A DNA stretch of 64,000 nt, from positions 372,001-436,000 of the forward strand of contig CALNWN010000002.1 of NCBI GenBank assembly GCA_940746715.1. The letters are read 5' to 3'. The notes below the pieces were generated by a model. The model did no database searches. It saw nothing but the letters and a program-made list of their open reading frames with translations, and had not been told where the DNA came from. Within the stretch, counting starts at the first letter, position 1, and the number at the start of each line of letters is the position of its first letter. Shown one piece after another: positions 27,506-37,209 of the stretch. The stretch comes from an uncultured Paraburkholderia sp. Lineage in GTDB: Bacteria; Pseudomonadota; Gammaproteobacteria; Burkholderiales; Burkholderiaceae. Both the position numbers and the translations under genes were made by a program.

Positions 27506-28532
27506 TCAGCGTGAACGCGGCACGTCAGTCGACGCGCGCACCACCAGTTTCGGCGCCGATGAAATGCGCATCGGCACTTCGGCCTTGCCGCGTCGCGCGT
27601 GTCCATACGACGACTCGATCAGTTCGCGCAGCAGCGAGACGGCGAGCCCGGCCACTTCGACGGTCGGCACGGCAACGGTGGTCAACGCGGGCCGCGATTC
27701 GCGCGCGAGCTGAATATCGGTGATGCCGATCACGGAGAGATCCGTCGGGACCGAGAGGCCCAGGTCCGCGGCCGCATGCATCGCGCCGAGCGCGGGGAGG
27801 TCGTTGGTCGCGAAGATTGCTGTGAGTTGCGGATCGGCTTCGAGCAACGCGCGCGCCGCGGTGTAGCCGCCGTGAATCGTATCCGCTGCATGTTTGACGC
27901 GGTTTTTTCGCACGCCCGCCGCGCGCAGCGCGTCGACGAAACCTTCGTAGCGTGTGGCATGAATGCCGGACACCTTGCTGCCGACAATCGCCCCGATCCG
28001 CCGATGTCCCAGTTCGAGCAGATGCTTGCCTGCAAGCTCGCCGGCAAGACGAAATCCACGGCGACACAGGGCAATCCCGGCGGCTCGTTGGGCCGCTCCC
28101 ACTGCACAAAACCACCGGCGTGCCGCGCGATTCCGTGACGTGAAGGTCGGCCTGCAGGTTGGCGTTCGTGACCAGCACGCCTTCCGACAGCGTGCCGGCG
28201 ATCTGATCGAGGTACGCGCGGCCGGTCGCGGGATCATCGTTAGTATTGCAGATGATTACGAAATTGCCGCTCGTACGCGCCGCGCGTTCGACGGCGAGGG
28301 CGAACTCCGGATAGAACGGATTGGCAATACTCGACACCATCAGGGCGAGCGTGGGCGCCCGGCCTTCGGCCAGCGCGCGGGCCGCAAGATGCGGCCGGTA
28401 GCCCATGGCATCGACGGCTTCGAGCACGCGCTGGCGCGTCGTCTCGCCGACGCGGCCGCGATTGCGCAGCACGTTGGATACGGTGGCGGGCGTGACGCCG
28501 GCATGGCGCGCGACTTCGCTAAGTGTGGGCAT
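27506..28532 (-). pseudogene. LacI family regulator, frameshifted in the middle
   Basis: Divergent from the galactoside genes and presumably their repressor. N-terminus intact: HTH in TLSEVARHAGVTPATVSNVL, hinge helix PHLAARALAEGRAP, and the start of the core (LALMVSSIANPFYPEFALAV). After TPVVLC near 28125 the frame is lost and partly regained (WERPNEPPGLPCVAVDF in one frame, LAGELAGKHLLELGHRRIG in the next), then continues uninterrupted through FATNDLPALGAMHAA and SVPTDLSVIGITDIQLA to the stop at 27506. Two indels, both in the core domain at about residues 135-155. Confidence 0.82.
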
Positions 28533-28636
28533 GTCTCTTCATTATTTGGGATGGTTACCCGGCATTTGCATCAAAGCGCAAGCCACGGCACCATCTGTCG
28601 CACAGACAAAACGACATGGAGACAGGCAAGGACCGA

Positions 28637-28652
28637 CGATCGCATGCGATCG
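28637..28652. promoter_or_regulatory. Perfect 16-bp palindrome, possible operator
   Basis: CGATCGCATGCGATCG reads the same on both strands. It sits 17 bases upstream of the second palindrome and about 70 bases before the ABC ATPase start, in the lacI/ATPase divergent region. It may be a second protein site or chance in GC-rich DNA. Confidence 0.4.
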
Positions 28653-28668
28653 ATTTTTCGGTCTTGCT

Positions 28669-28684
28669 GATTAAGCGCTTAATC
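28669..28684. promoter_or_regulatory. LacI-type operator, perfect 16-bp palindrome
   Basis: GATTAAGCGCTTAATC has perfect symmetry around a central CpG, as LacI/GalR-family operators do (AA-GCGC-TT core). It lies 38 bases before the ABC ATPase start and 137 bases before the divergent lacI-type start, the place where a repressor of both would bind. Confidence 0.65.
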
Positions 28685-28721
28685 TCCATCGTCGAGCCGA
28701 TTAAATCACGGAGTCGATGCA

Positions 28722-29852
28722 ATGGCGAGCATTTCGTTAAGAGGGGTGCAGAAAGCGTATGGCGACGGCGCGCCAGTGATTCGCGACGTCGATCTGGAAA
28801 TCGGCGAAAACGAATTCTGCGTTTTTCTCGGACCCTCCGGCTGCGGCAAGTCCACGTTGCTGCGCATGATCGCCGGGCTCGAGGATGTGACCGACGGCGA
28901 CCTGTTCATCGGCGGCAAAATCATGAACGACGTGCCGGCGGCACAGCGCGGCGTGGCGATGGTGTTTCAGAGCTACGCACTCTTTCCGCACATGACCGTG
29001 TTCGAGAACATGGCGTTCGGACTGAAGCTCGCCAAAACGCCGAAGGAAGAAATCGAGCGCAAGGTGCGCGAAGCGGCGCGCATTCTGCAACTGGAAGCGC
29101 TGCTTGAACGCAAACCGAAAGCCTTGTCCGGCGGTCAGCGTCAACGTGTTGCAATCGGCCGCGCGATCGTGCGCGAACCCGGCGTGTTTCTGTTCGACGA
29201 ACCGCTCTCCAATCTCGACGCCACACTGCGCGGCCAGACTCGCATTGAAATCGCGCGCCTGCATAAGCAGTTTGCGAAGGCGAGCGTCGTGTATGTCACG
29301 CACGATCAGATCGAGGCCATGACGCTCGCGGACAAGATCGTGTTGCTGCATGCGTGCAAAGACACCGAACGTTACGGCAGCATCGCGCAAATCGGCGCGC
29401 CGCTCGAGTTGTACCACCGTCCGAAGAGCCGCTTTGTAGCCGGCTTTATCGGTTCGCCGCGTATGAATTTTTTGCCGGGACGTATTGCTTCCATCGACGC
29501 GCAAGGCGTGCTCATTACACTCGACGCGACGCGGGAAAGCGTGCATGTGCCCGTGGATGGCGCCGCGCTCCAGATTGCTCAAGCCGTCACGCTGGGTGTG
29601 CGGCCCGAGCACCTCGAATTTATCCAGACCTCGGCTTCTCACGATGACGCGGTTCTCACACGCACCGTCTCGCTCGTCGAACAACTCGGCGAACACAGCT
29701 ACGTGCATCTCGATCAGCCCGGCGGCGCCGCGCTGATCGCCAAAGCGCCGGGCGACCGCGCGCACCTGCGCGTGCCCCGCCACGCCACGCATTTATTTAC
29801 CGAAGACGGCTTTGCCGCCGCCTCGCTCGAATCTGTCGAACACTACGCATAA
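28722..29852 (+). CDS. Carbohydrate ABC transporter ATPase (MalK/UgpC type)
   Basis: 376 residues, intact. Full ABC set: Walker [11 protein letters not shown]-loop [14 protein letters not shown], signature LSGGQRQR, Walker [14 protein letters not shown]-loop [10 protein letters not shown]. The C-terminal TOBE/MalK-type regulatory domain follows ([22 protein letters not shown]). A short insertion [17 protein letters not shown] in the usual GRIEQIG position is slightly longer than normal. First gene of the galactoside transport/hydrolysis cluster; 11 bases before the GH42 gene. Since both permeases are lost downstream, it could serve only if shared with another importer, which MalK-type ATPases sometimes do. 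Confidence 0.88.
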   Translation: MASISLRGVQKAYGDGAPVIRDVDLEIGENEFCVFLGPSGCGKSTLLRMIAGLEDVTDGDLFIGGKIMNDVPAAQRGVAMVFQSYALFPHMTVFENMAFGLKLAKTPKEEIERKVREAARILQLEALLERKPKALSGGQRQRVAIGRAIVREPGVFLFDEPLSNLDATLRGQTRIEIARLHKQFAKASVVYVTHDQIEAMTLADKIVLLHACKDTERYGSIAQIGAPLELYHRPKSRFVAGFIGSPRMNFLPGRIASIDAQGVLITLDATRESVHVPVDGAALQIAQAVTLGVRPEHLEFIQTSASHDDAVLTRTVSLVEQLGEHSYVHLDQPGGAALIAKAPGDRAHLRVPRHATHLFTEDGFAAASLESVEHYA

Positions 29853-29863
29853 AGGACATTCGG

Positions 29864-31725
29864 ATGCGCCTTGGAGTCTGCTATTACCCGGAACACTGGC
29901 CAGAGTCGATGTGGGAAGACGACGCGCGGCGGATGAAAGCACTCGGCATCGAGCAGGTGCGCATTGCCGAGTTCGCGTGGAGCCGCATCGAACCGACGCC
30001 CGGCGAATACGATTGGGCGTGGCTCGATCGCGCGATCGAGGTGCTCGGCGCCATTATGATTTTTCGTCGCCGTCGTACTTCGCGGCTTCGCAGAAGATCT
30101 GCACGGCAATTGCGGAGCGTTACGGCAAACACCCGGCTGTGGCTTACTGGCAGACCGATAACGAGTTCGGTTGCCATCACACAGTGGTCAGTTATTCGCC
30201 GGCAGCGGTGGGGCGTTTTCGCGAGTGGCTGAAGGCGCACTATAAAACGGTCGACGCATTGAACCTTGCGTGGGGTACCGTTTTCTGGAGCATGGAGTAC
30301 CGCAGTTTCGACGAAATCGACGCGCCGGTTGCTACGGTCACCGAAGCACATCCTTCGCACCGGCTCGACTACCGGCGCTTTGCGTCGGACGAAGTGGCGC
30401 GCTATAACCGCATGCAGGTCGAGATCATCCGCGCGCATTCGCCTGGTCGCCCGGTCGCGCACAACTTCATGCAGCTCTTTACCGAGTTCGATCACTACAA
30501 GGTGGCGGCCGACCTGGACATCGCCGCCTGGGACAGCTATCCGCTCGGCACACTGGAAGAGCAATGGTTTGCGCCCGAAGTGAAGGCGCGCTGGCTGCGC
30601 AGCGGTCACCTCGACTTTGCGTCGTTCAATCATGACGTGTATCGCGGCATGTCGAAGCTGCCGTTCTGGGTCATGGAGCAGCAGCCGGGTCAGGTGAACT
30701 GGGCGATGTGAAATCCCGCGCCGCTGCCGGGCATGGTGCGTTTGTGGAGTTGGGAGGCGTTCGCGCATGGCGCTGGCTGTGTGTCGTATTTTCGCTGGCG
30801 TCAGGCGCCGTTCGCGCAGGAGCAGATGCATGCGAGTCTGAATACGCCCGATAATCGCCTCGACGTGGGCGGTAGCGAAGCGTCGCAAGTGGCCGAAGAA
30901 ATCGGCACGGTGCTCGCGGCGAACGCAGACGCCGACGCGGCCATCCGTTCGAAAGTCGCGCTCGTCTACGACTACGAAGCAAAGTGGCTGTTCGAAATTC
31001 ATCCACAGGGCGCGGATTTTCATTACCCGCGCTTTGCCTTCGAGTACTACTCGGCATTGCGCGCGCTAGGCCTCGATGTCGATGTCGTGCCGGTCGACGC
31101 GCCGCTCGACGGCTACAGCCTGATCGTCGTGCCGCCGCTGCCGGTCGTGCAGGCGGATCTTGCGGCGCGTCTTGCACACTCGGGCGCGCAGGTCGTCGTC
31201 GGTCCGCGCAGCGGTTCGAAGACTCCGGACTTGCAGATTCCGGCGAACCTTCCGCCGGGCGCGCTCGCTGATGTGTTGCCGCTGCGCGTGTGGCGCGTCG
31301 AATCGATGCTGCCTAACGTGACCGAGGCCGTGCATCTTGCCGGGGTGCAGGGTTCGGGCGCGGGACAGGGTGTCGCACGGCACTGGCGCGATTTCATCGA
31401 AAGTCACGACGCGAATCCGCTCGACGTGCTCGCACGTTTCGCCGACGGCCACCCCGCGTATGTACGAAGCGGTGCGTTCCACTACTTCGCGAGCCTCTTC
31501 GACGATGCATTGACGGTGCGGCTCTTTGCACAGATCGCGCAGCAGGCAGGCGTCGAGACGATAGCGCTTGGCGACAGCGTGCGTATCAGCCGGCGCGGTG
31601 CGCTGACCTACGTGTTCAACTACGGCGAGTCCGCCCACACCATTGCCGGCGTCGCAGACGACGCGTTCGTGATCGGCTCGCGTGAAGTGGATCCGCAGGG
31701 CGTGGCAGTGTATCGATCGACATGA
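29864..31725 (+). pseudogene. GH42 beta-galactosidase, deletion, frameshift and nonsense codon
   Basis: Glycoside hydrolase family 42, cytoplasmic. [14 protein letters not shown] start with AAAGGA upstream. After AIEVLG (about 30050) some 45 residues are missing and frame shifts before [13 protein letters not shown]. Acid/base Glu is in [11 protein letters not shown], nucleophile Glu in VMEQQPGQVNWA. TGA at 30709-30711 replaces Trp in AM-W-NPAPLPG, then the protein is open to the end (VRLWSWEAFAHGAG, trimerisation domain, C-terminal beta domain). Expected length about 660. Three lesions make it non-functional. Confidence 0.85.
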
Positions 31726-31815
31726 CCGGCGGGGGTAGCAGGACGATTGGCAAGCCGGAATTCCATGCAGTAACGACAACGACGCAAAATCAAGAAATTA
31801 AAGGAGACAGGTAGC

Positions 31816-33068
31816 ATGAAAATGAAAGCACGCAAGGTTCTGCTGACACTCGCGCTCGCTGCGGCTGCGCTTGGAACGTCCGTCGTCAGCACTGCGCAGG
31901 CCGGCACGCTGACCGCCAACATCGCGTTCAAGGGCGCGAGCCAGCGCGCGGTCTGGCAGTCGGTAATGGACGACTTCAAGAAGGCGCACCCGGGCATTGA
32001 CGTGAAGGTGTCGTTTATCGACGAAGAAGCGTACAAAGTACAGTTGCCCGGCTGGCTCTCGACCGTCGCTCCGGACATCGTCAACTGGCATGACGGCGAG
32101 CGCATGGCCTATTACGCGCAGCGCGGCCTCTTCGAAGACCTGGCGGGGACTGGGCGAAGAACGGCTGGAACGACATGTATGCGTCGACGAAGGAAGCTTC
32201 CTCGTATAAGGGCAAGCAATACGCCGCGCCCACGGTGTACTACTCGTGGGGCATGTTCTATCGCAAGGATCTGTTCCAGAAGGTCGGCATTTCAGGCGAG
32301 CCGAAAACGTGGGACCAGTTTCTCGAAGACTGCAAGAAGCTGAAGGCCGCCGGCATTACGCCGATCGCCGTGGCAGGCCGCGATGCATGGACGCTCGCCG
32401 GCTGGTTCGATTATCTCGACTTGCGCCTGAACGGCAATGCGTTCCACCAGAAGCTGATGGCGGGCGAGATTGCGTATACCGATCCGCGCGTGAAGAAGGT
32501 TTATGCGACGTGGAAGCAGTTGATCGACGCCGGTTATTTCATCGACAATTCACTCTCCTACGATCTCGATGCAATGCAGCCGTTCCTGTTCCAGGGCAAG
32601 GCCGCGATGATGCTGATGGGCACGTTCATTACCGGAGGCTTTCCGGCAAACGTGAAGCCTGAAATGGGCTACTTCCAGTTCCCGATTATCGACGCGAATG
32701 TGCCGACTGCCGAAGACGGGCCGGTCGAATCGCTGCATATCCCGTCGAAAGCGAAAAACAAGGCGGACGCTCATACGTTCCTCGCGTTCGTCGAGACGCC
32801 GGAGATCGGCGCGAAGCTGGCCACGAGGCTTGGCTCATTGTCGGCGAACAGCAAGTCGCCGGAGCCGGAAGATCCCATTTCAAAGATTGGCTTCCAGATT
32901 CTCGCGAATACGAAGGGCGGCATTGCGCAGTTCTACGATCGCGACATGACGAAGGAAATGGCCGATGAAGGCATGAAGGGGATGCAGCAGTTCATCTCCG
33001 ATCCGTCGAAACTGGACAGCGTGCTCGCGCAACTGGAGCAGACGCGCAAGCGGATCTATAAGAAGTAA
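31816..33068 (+). pseudogene. Carbohydrate ABC transporter substrate-binding protein, one frameshift
   Basis: Family 1-type extracellular solute-binding protein. Signal peptide KVLLTLALAAAALGTSVVS with AQA cleavage, then GTLTANIAFKGASQRAVW. After LFEDLAG at about 32148 a base is missing (expected DWAKNGWNDMYASTKEAS). The rest is open and typical: AAPTVYYSWGMFYRKDLF, GRDAWTLAGWFDYLDLR, MQPFLFQGKAAMMLMG, ending RKRIYKK. Expected protein about 417 residues. Single indel. Confidence 0.85.
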
Positions 33069-33075
33069 GGAAGGG

Positions 33076-33093
33076 GACGGCCGCGAGGCCGTC
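33076..33093 (+). terminator. Intercistronic hairpin after the binding-protein gene
   Basis: GACGGCC-GCGA-GGCCGTC, 7-bp stem with a tetraloop, 8 bases after the binding-protein stop and without a clear T-run. Hairpins at this place in ABC operons usually protect the binding-protein mRNA or attenuate the permease genes. Confidence 0.5.
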
Positions 33094-33121
33094 TACTGTT
33101 GTTTCCGGACGGAGGATTATC

Positions 33122-34112
33122 TTGTCGCATTCCGTTACCCGCCACACCGTGGGCGGATCCGTTGAACCAGGCGGTACGGGCTTGCCCGCGTCGGGCGGCG
33201 CGGCGGGTGCACATGCGCCCAATGCGCGCGCGTGGGCGCCGTCCTTCGCCCACGGCGCGGCGCCAACGGCGTGCCGCCTTTCTGTTTCTCGCACCCGCCT
33301 GCGTGATGGTGGCTATTTATGTGATCTGGCCGATCCTCTCGACAATACGCCTTAGCTTCTTCAACTGGGACGGCATGACGGAGCCGACGTTCGTCGGCCT
33401 CGCTAATTACGTCGAGCTCTTCAATGCGCAGACCTTCTACACGGCACTGAAGAACAACCTTATCTGGCTGCTGCTGTTTCTACTCGCGCCGCCGATGGGA
33501 CTCGCCGTCGCGCTGTACCTGAACCAAGCGGTGGCCGGCATTCGCATCGTCAAATCGCTTTTCTTTGCACCGTTCGTATTGTCCGGCGTAGTCGTCGGAC
33601 TGATCTTCTCGTGGTTTTACGATCCGACTTTCGGCCTGCTCGCGATCATTCTCGGCCACGGCGTGCCGGTACTCGGCGATCCGCGCTATGCGACCTTCGG
33701 CATCGTATTCGCCGCACTGTGGCCGCAAACCGCCTATTGCATGATTCTTTATCTGACCGGCCTCACGTCGCTCAACGCCGAGCAGATCGAGGCGGCGCGC
33801 ATTGAAGGCGCGAACGAATGGACCGTGTTCTTCCGAATCGTACTGCCGCTGATACGGCCCGCGCTTGCGGCATTGGCGATTCTGGTTTTCACCTTCGTCT
33901 GGAACAACTACTTCTGGGCGCTCTGCCTGACGCAAGGCGACGACGCCGCGCCGATTACCGTCGGTGTCGCTGCATTGAAGGGACAATGGACCACCGCGTG
34001 GAATCTCGTGTCCGCCGGCTCCATCCTCGCGGCGTTGCCTTCGGTGGCGATGTTCTTCGCGATGCAGAAGCACTTTGTCGCAGGCTTGACGTTCGGCGCG
34101 ACGAAGGGTTGA
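33122..34112 (+). pseudogene. Chimeric sugar permease: MalF-type N-terminus fused to MalG-type C-terminus
   Basis: Start TTG 33122 with GGAGG upstream; a frameshift near 33260 is needed to enter RRQRRAAFLFLAPACVM. From there the text is a MalF-type permease (RLSFFNWDGMTEPTFVGLAN, YLNQAVAGIRIVKSLFFAPF, WPQTAYCMILYLTGL) up to the EAA loop EQIEAARIEGA at about 33785-33815. Immediately after, it is MalG-type (VLPLIRPALAALAILVFTFV, APITVGVAALKGQWTTAWNL, and the MalG ending HFVAGLTFGATKG). One open frame thus joins two permeases, with the end of malF and the start and middle of malG (about 0.9-1.0 kb) missing. Recombination between the two EAA-loop sequences explains this. No second permease follows. 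Confidence 0.8.
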
Positions 34113-34347
34113 AGCGGTCGGCGGCTCGCGCCCTGCGAGCCGCCGATAGAAGAATGGAAAGCTGGCACAAGGCACGCTCTGCCTTGCCAGCACGCTTGGC
34201 AAACGTTTGCGCCGCTGCCGTCACGTTTCCCCTTATTAAAGATTGGGAAGGGCTTGTCGTTATCCAGTGAAATAAGTCAGACCGTCGAACTGACTCGTGC
34301 CTGAAGAATGGCACGCGCTGGACCAAAGCTCATCGGGGGTACTCATC

Positions 34348-35582
34348 TTGAATCAACAACGCTCGCCATGGACGCGCACTGCGGCTCCGGGGGAAGTCAT
34401 CTATTCGGAAGGCTTCGTGGCCGACGCCGTCATCTACGTCATTGCAGACGGCAAAGTCGAAATCTCCACTCAGTGCGATGAAAAAAGGTCATTCTCGCCA
34501 CGCTCGGCAAGGGCGAATTCTTCGGCGAAGCGGCGCTGCTGCCGCCCGAGCCGCGAGCGCATACCGCCAAGGCACTGAGCTTCTGCCAATTGACGGCGAT
34601 TGCAGGCGGGATTGTCGAAGAGGAGCTGGAGCGCGTGTCGCCGCTGCTGCGCCACATCGTGCGCACGATGATACGGCGCGTCAAAAAGAAAGACGACATT
34701 CTTGCGACGAATACGCACGCCGATTTTCTTCCCGGCGTGCTGTCGTACGCGCATGTTCTCTCGTTAATGGCAGGCGCTGAGATGAATGACCGGTTCGATG
34801 CGCGCGCACGCCGTCCTCAAAACGAAGAAGTGTCGATTCCGCTTGCCGAAGTCCTCAAAAAGTGCAATGCAATTGCAGGCCATTCGCGACCGCACGTCAT
34901 GGCCATGCTCAAGCGCATGGAAAAGCTCAACCTCGTGTCGATCGAATCCGGGCGCTCCGAGCGGCTCAACAATTCCGCGGGACGCTATTCGGCGAGCGAC
35001 GGCGCGGCGGGCCGGCAGCTCGTCACGTTCGATCCGGTGAAGATCACCGAGCGGGCGCAGCAGGTGGCGAATCACGACCTCGATGTTTCGATCAGCAGCG
35101 AACTCGAACTGATCGAGCTCGACGATCTGGAAGCGCTTATCAGCGTCGACAGGAAAGTGATTCTGAACAAGCTCTCGCACGCCGAGATCGCCGAGGACAT
35201 CTTTGCGTTCCGCAAGACGAAGGTGCTCAATTACGTCGAGGAGAAGGGCCTCAGCTACTTCTCGCGCCGCAATGTGCGCGGCGCCGGCGAGCTGAATTCG
35301 CTCGACGACCTCGCCTTTGTCGACCAGCGAACCCTGTTCGAAGCAGTGAGCGCGTTCGACACGTACGACCTCGCGAAGCTTCTCTCCGCGTCGGTGGGAC
35401 AGCCGATTGACGAACGCCTCCAGTCCGTCATGACCGAAGCGCGAAAGAAAGAGGTGTCGTGGGTGATGCGTCGCGAGATCAAGATCGATCCGGTCGAGAT
35501 CGTCGAGATCGAGCAGCGCTTCATCGACACGGTTCGGGCACTGAAGTCGCCTGCGGCGCACGCGGCGCCGGCCGAGTCCTGA
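34348..35582 (+). pseudogene. cNMP-binding / CRP-like HTH / FliG-C-like protein, 1-bp frameshift
   Basis: About 410 residues in three parts. Residues 10-110: cyclic-nucleotide-binding domain (GEVIYSEGF; phosphate cassette FFGEAALLPPEPRAHTAKAL with the conserved Glu and Arg). Middle, about residues 175-215: CRP-type winged helix (AEVLKKCNAIAGHSRPHVMA, MLKRMEKLNLVSIESG). C-terminal 150 residues: alignable by eye to FliG-C (LDDLAFVDQRTLFEAVSAFD, TYDLAKLLSAS, then KIDPVEIVEIEQRFIDTVRAL). The frame breaks at a run of six A near 34484; a seventh A would give DEKKVILATLGKGE. Start TTG 34348 is uncertain (a GTG at 34297 is in frame). It is followed by motA- and motB-like genes. Possibly a pseudogene; the A-run also allows slippage. 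Confidence 0.75.
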
Positions 35583-35663
35583 TGCCTGTCGCGCCCGGTT
35601 GTCATGGCTGAGCGCGACGTTTAACTGTAATTCGCAGGCTCGTGCAGCCGGTCGCGAGGACGT

Positions 35664-36425
35664 ATGGATCTTTTGACGGTATTTGGCGTAGTGTTCGGCG
35701 TCGCGGCGATCGTCGCGGGGGTCTCACTCGAAGGCGGCAATTTCACGTCGCTATTTCAGCTGGAGGCATTTGTCATTGTCCTTGGCGGTACCTTAGGAGC
35801 AGTGATGATCCAGAACACCTGGGCGCGGTTTTACGACGGCGTGAAACTGCTGCGCTTCGCGTTTGTAAAGGCACGGCAAGTGGATCGCGAGAGCCTGTCG
35901 GTGCTGCTCGAATGGGGCGATCAGGCGAAACTGAACGGTCTGCTCGTGTTCGAGTCGATCGAGGCCAACGGCATCAGCCCGTTTGCAAAGCGAGGCCTCG
36001 AGCTGCTTGCAAACGGCGTATCGGCGGTACTGGAAGATGCGTTGCAGCGGGAAGTCGACGCGTATGAGCGCAATTACCTGGCGGCAGCGCGCATCTGGCA
36101 ACAGGCGGGCGGTTACGCGCCGACCTTCGGCATTCTCGGCGCGGTGCTGGGCCTCATTCAGGTGACGGGACACATGCTCGAGCCGTCCCAATTGGGGCAG
36201 GGCATTGCGGTCGCTTTCGTTGCGACGCTATATGGCCTCGCGTTGGCGAACCTCGTGTTTCTTCCGCTATTCGGCAAGATTCGCGCGCAGGTGGACAGCG
36301 AATTGCGTTTCAGGCGTTTGTACCTGGACGGTTTGCTCGCCATCTCTCGCAAGGAATCGCCGCACACCATCGAAACGCGTTTGGCGGGCGACGTGCGCGA
36401 ACGTTCCGCCGAATTGCTCGGCTAG
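35664..36425 (+). CDS. MotA/PomA-type stator subunit
   Basis: 253 residues, intact. Four membrane helices: residues 2-22, 31-50, 150-172 and 180-203. Family marks are GGTLGAVMIQ in TM2, the long cytoplasmic loop, and GGYAPTFGILGAVLGLI with the conserved Pro of TM3, then FVATLYGLALANLVFLPL in TM4. Closer to MotC/PomA than to the longer E. coli-type MotA (295 residues). It is not in a flagellar cluster here; its neighbours are the cNMP/FliG-C-like gene upstream and a MotB-like gene downstream. Confidence 0.88.
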   Translation: MDLLTVFGVVFGVAAIVAGVSLEGGNFTSLFQLEAFVIVLGGTLGAVMIQNTWARFYDGVKLLRFAFVKARQVDRESLSVLLEWGDQAKLNGLLVFESIEANGISPFAKRGLELLANGVSAVLEDALQREVDAYERNYLAAARIWQQAGGYAPTFGILGAVLGLIQVTGHMLEPSQLGQGIAVAFVATLYGLALANLVFLPLFGKIRAQVDSELRFRRLYLDGLLAISRKESPHTIETRLAGDVRERSAELLG

Positions 36426-36470
36426 CCGCATCGACGAAAGTCGGGCATTACTGATAGCGGACTTGCGTGT

Positions 36471-37171
36471 ATGAGCACAACCACTGGCAGCAAGCGTCTC
36501 TCGACGGACAAGACCGGGCACCATCACGGCCAAGATAGCAGCCACGACGGCGGCGAGCAGTCGGATCGCTGGCTGATTTCTTACGCCGATCTGATTACGA
36601 CGCTAATGGTGCTGTTTCTCGCGCTGTATGTGTTGCAACTCGCAAAGAACAGCGAGCTGCAAATTAAGACGCTGCAGCATCATCCGGTGAAAGAGGCTGT
36701 CGACGTGCAGCCGCCGGCAACCACGGCCAATGCAAACAAAGCCGAAAAAGCAGCTGCTCTCATTGCTTGCGCCCTTGCAGGACAATCGCCAAATTACGAT
36801 TTCGCACACGCCGCAGGGCGTAGAAATCGCGATCAACGCGAAAGTACTGTTCAATTCCGGAGATGCGCGTCTTTTGCCGGAATCGTTCGCGGTACTGGGT
36901 CAGGTCGCCACCGTACTGCGCGACCGCGCGAAAAATGACATTCTCGTGGAAGGCCATACCGACAGTCTGCCGATAGCGACCGCCAAGTACGAATCCAATT
37001 GGGAGCTCTCGTCCGCGCGCGCGGGCCGTGGTGCGCTTTTTCGCCGACAAGGGCATCGAAGCGCATCGCATAGCAGCAATCGGCCGGGCCGACAACTTCC
37101 CGCTGATCATCGGCAACGATGCGGCGGCGAACGCCGCCAATCGCCGCGTGACGATACTCGTCGAGTACTGA
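36471..37171 (+). pseudogene. MotB-type stator subunit with OmpA domain, two frameshifts
   Basis: N-terminal His/Asp-rich tail, then the single membrane helix with the proton-binding Asp (WLISYADLITTLMVLFLALY). Near 36750 the frame changes inside the linker (expected KPKKQLLSLLAPLQDNRQIT), and again near 37015 after WELSSARA, before VVRFFADKGIEAHRIAAIG. The OmpA-like peptidoglycan-binding domain (LFNSGDARLLPES, ILVEGHTDSLPI, NRRVTILVEY) is thereby split. Ends TGA 37171. About 233 residues expected. Without a peptidoglycan anchor the stator could not work. 45 bases after the motA-like stop: one operon. Confidence 0.83.
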
Positions 37172-37209
37172 GTCTCAAGTTCCAAGTACCAGGTGCCAGC
37201 CGTCAGGCG

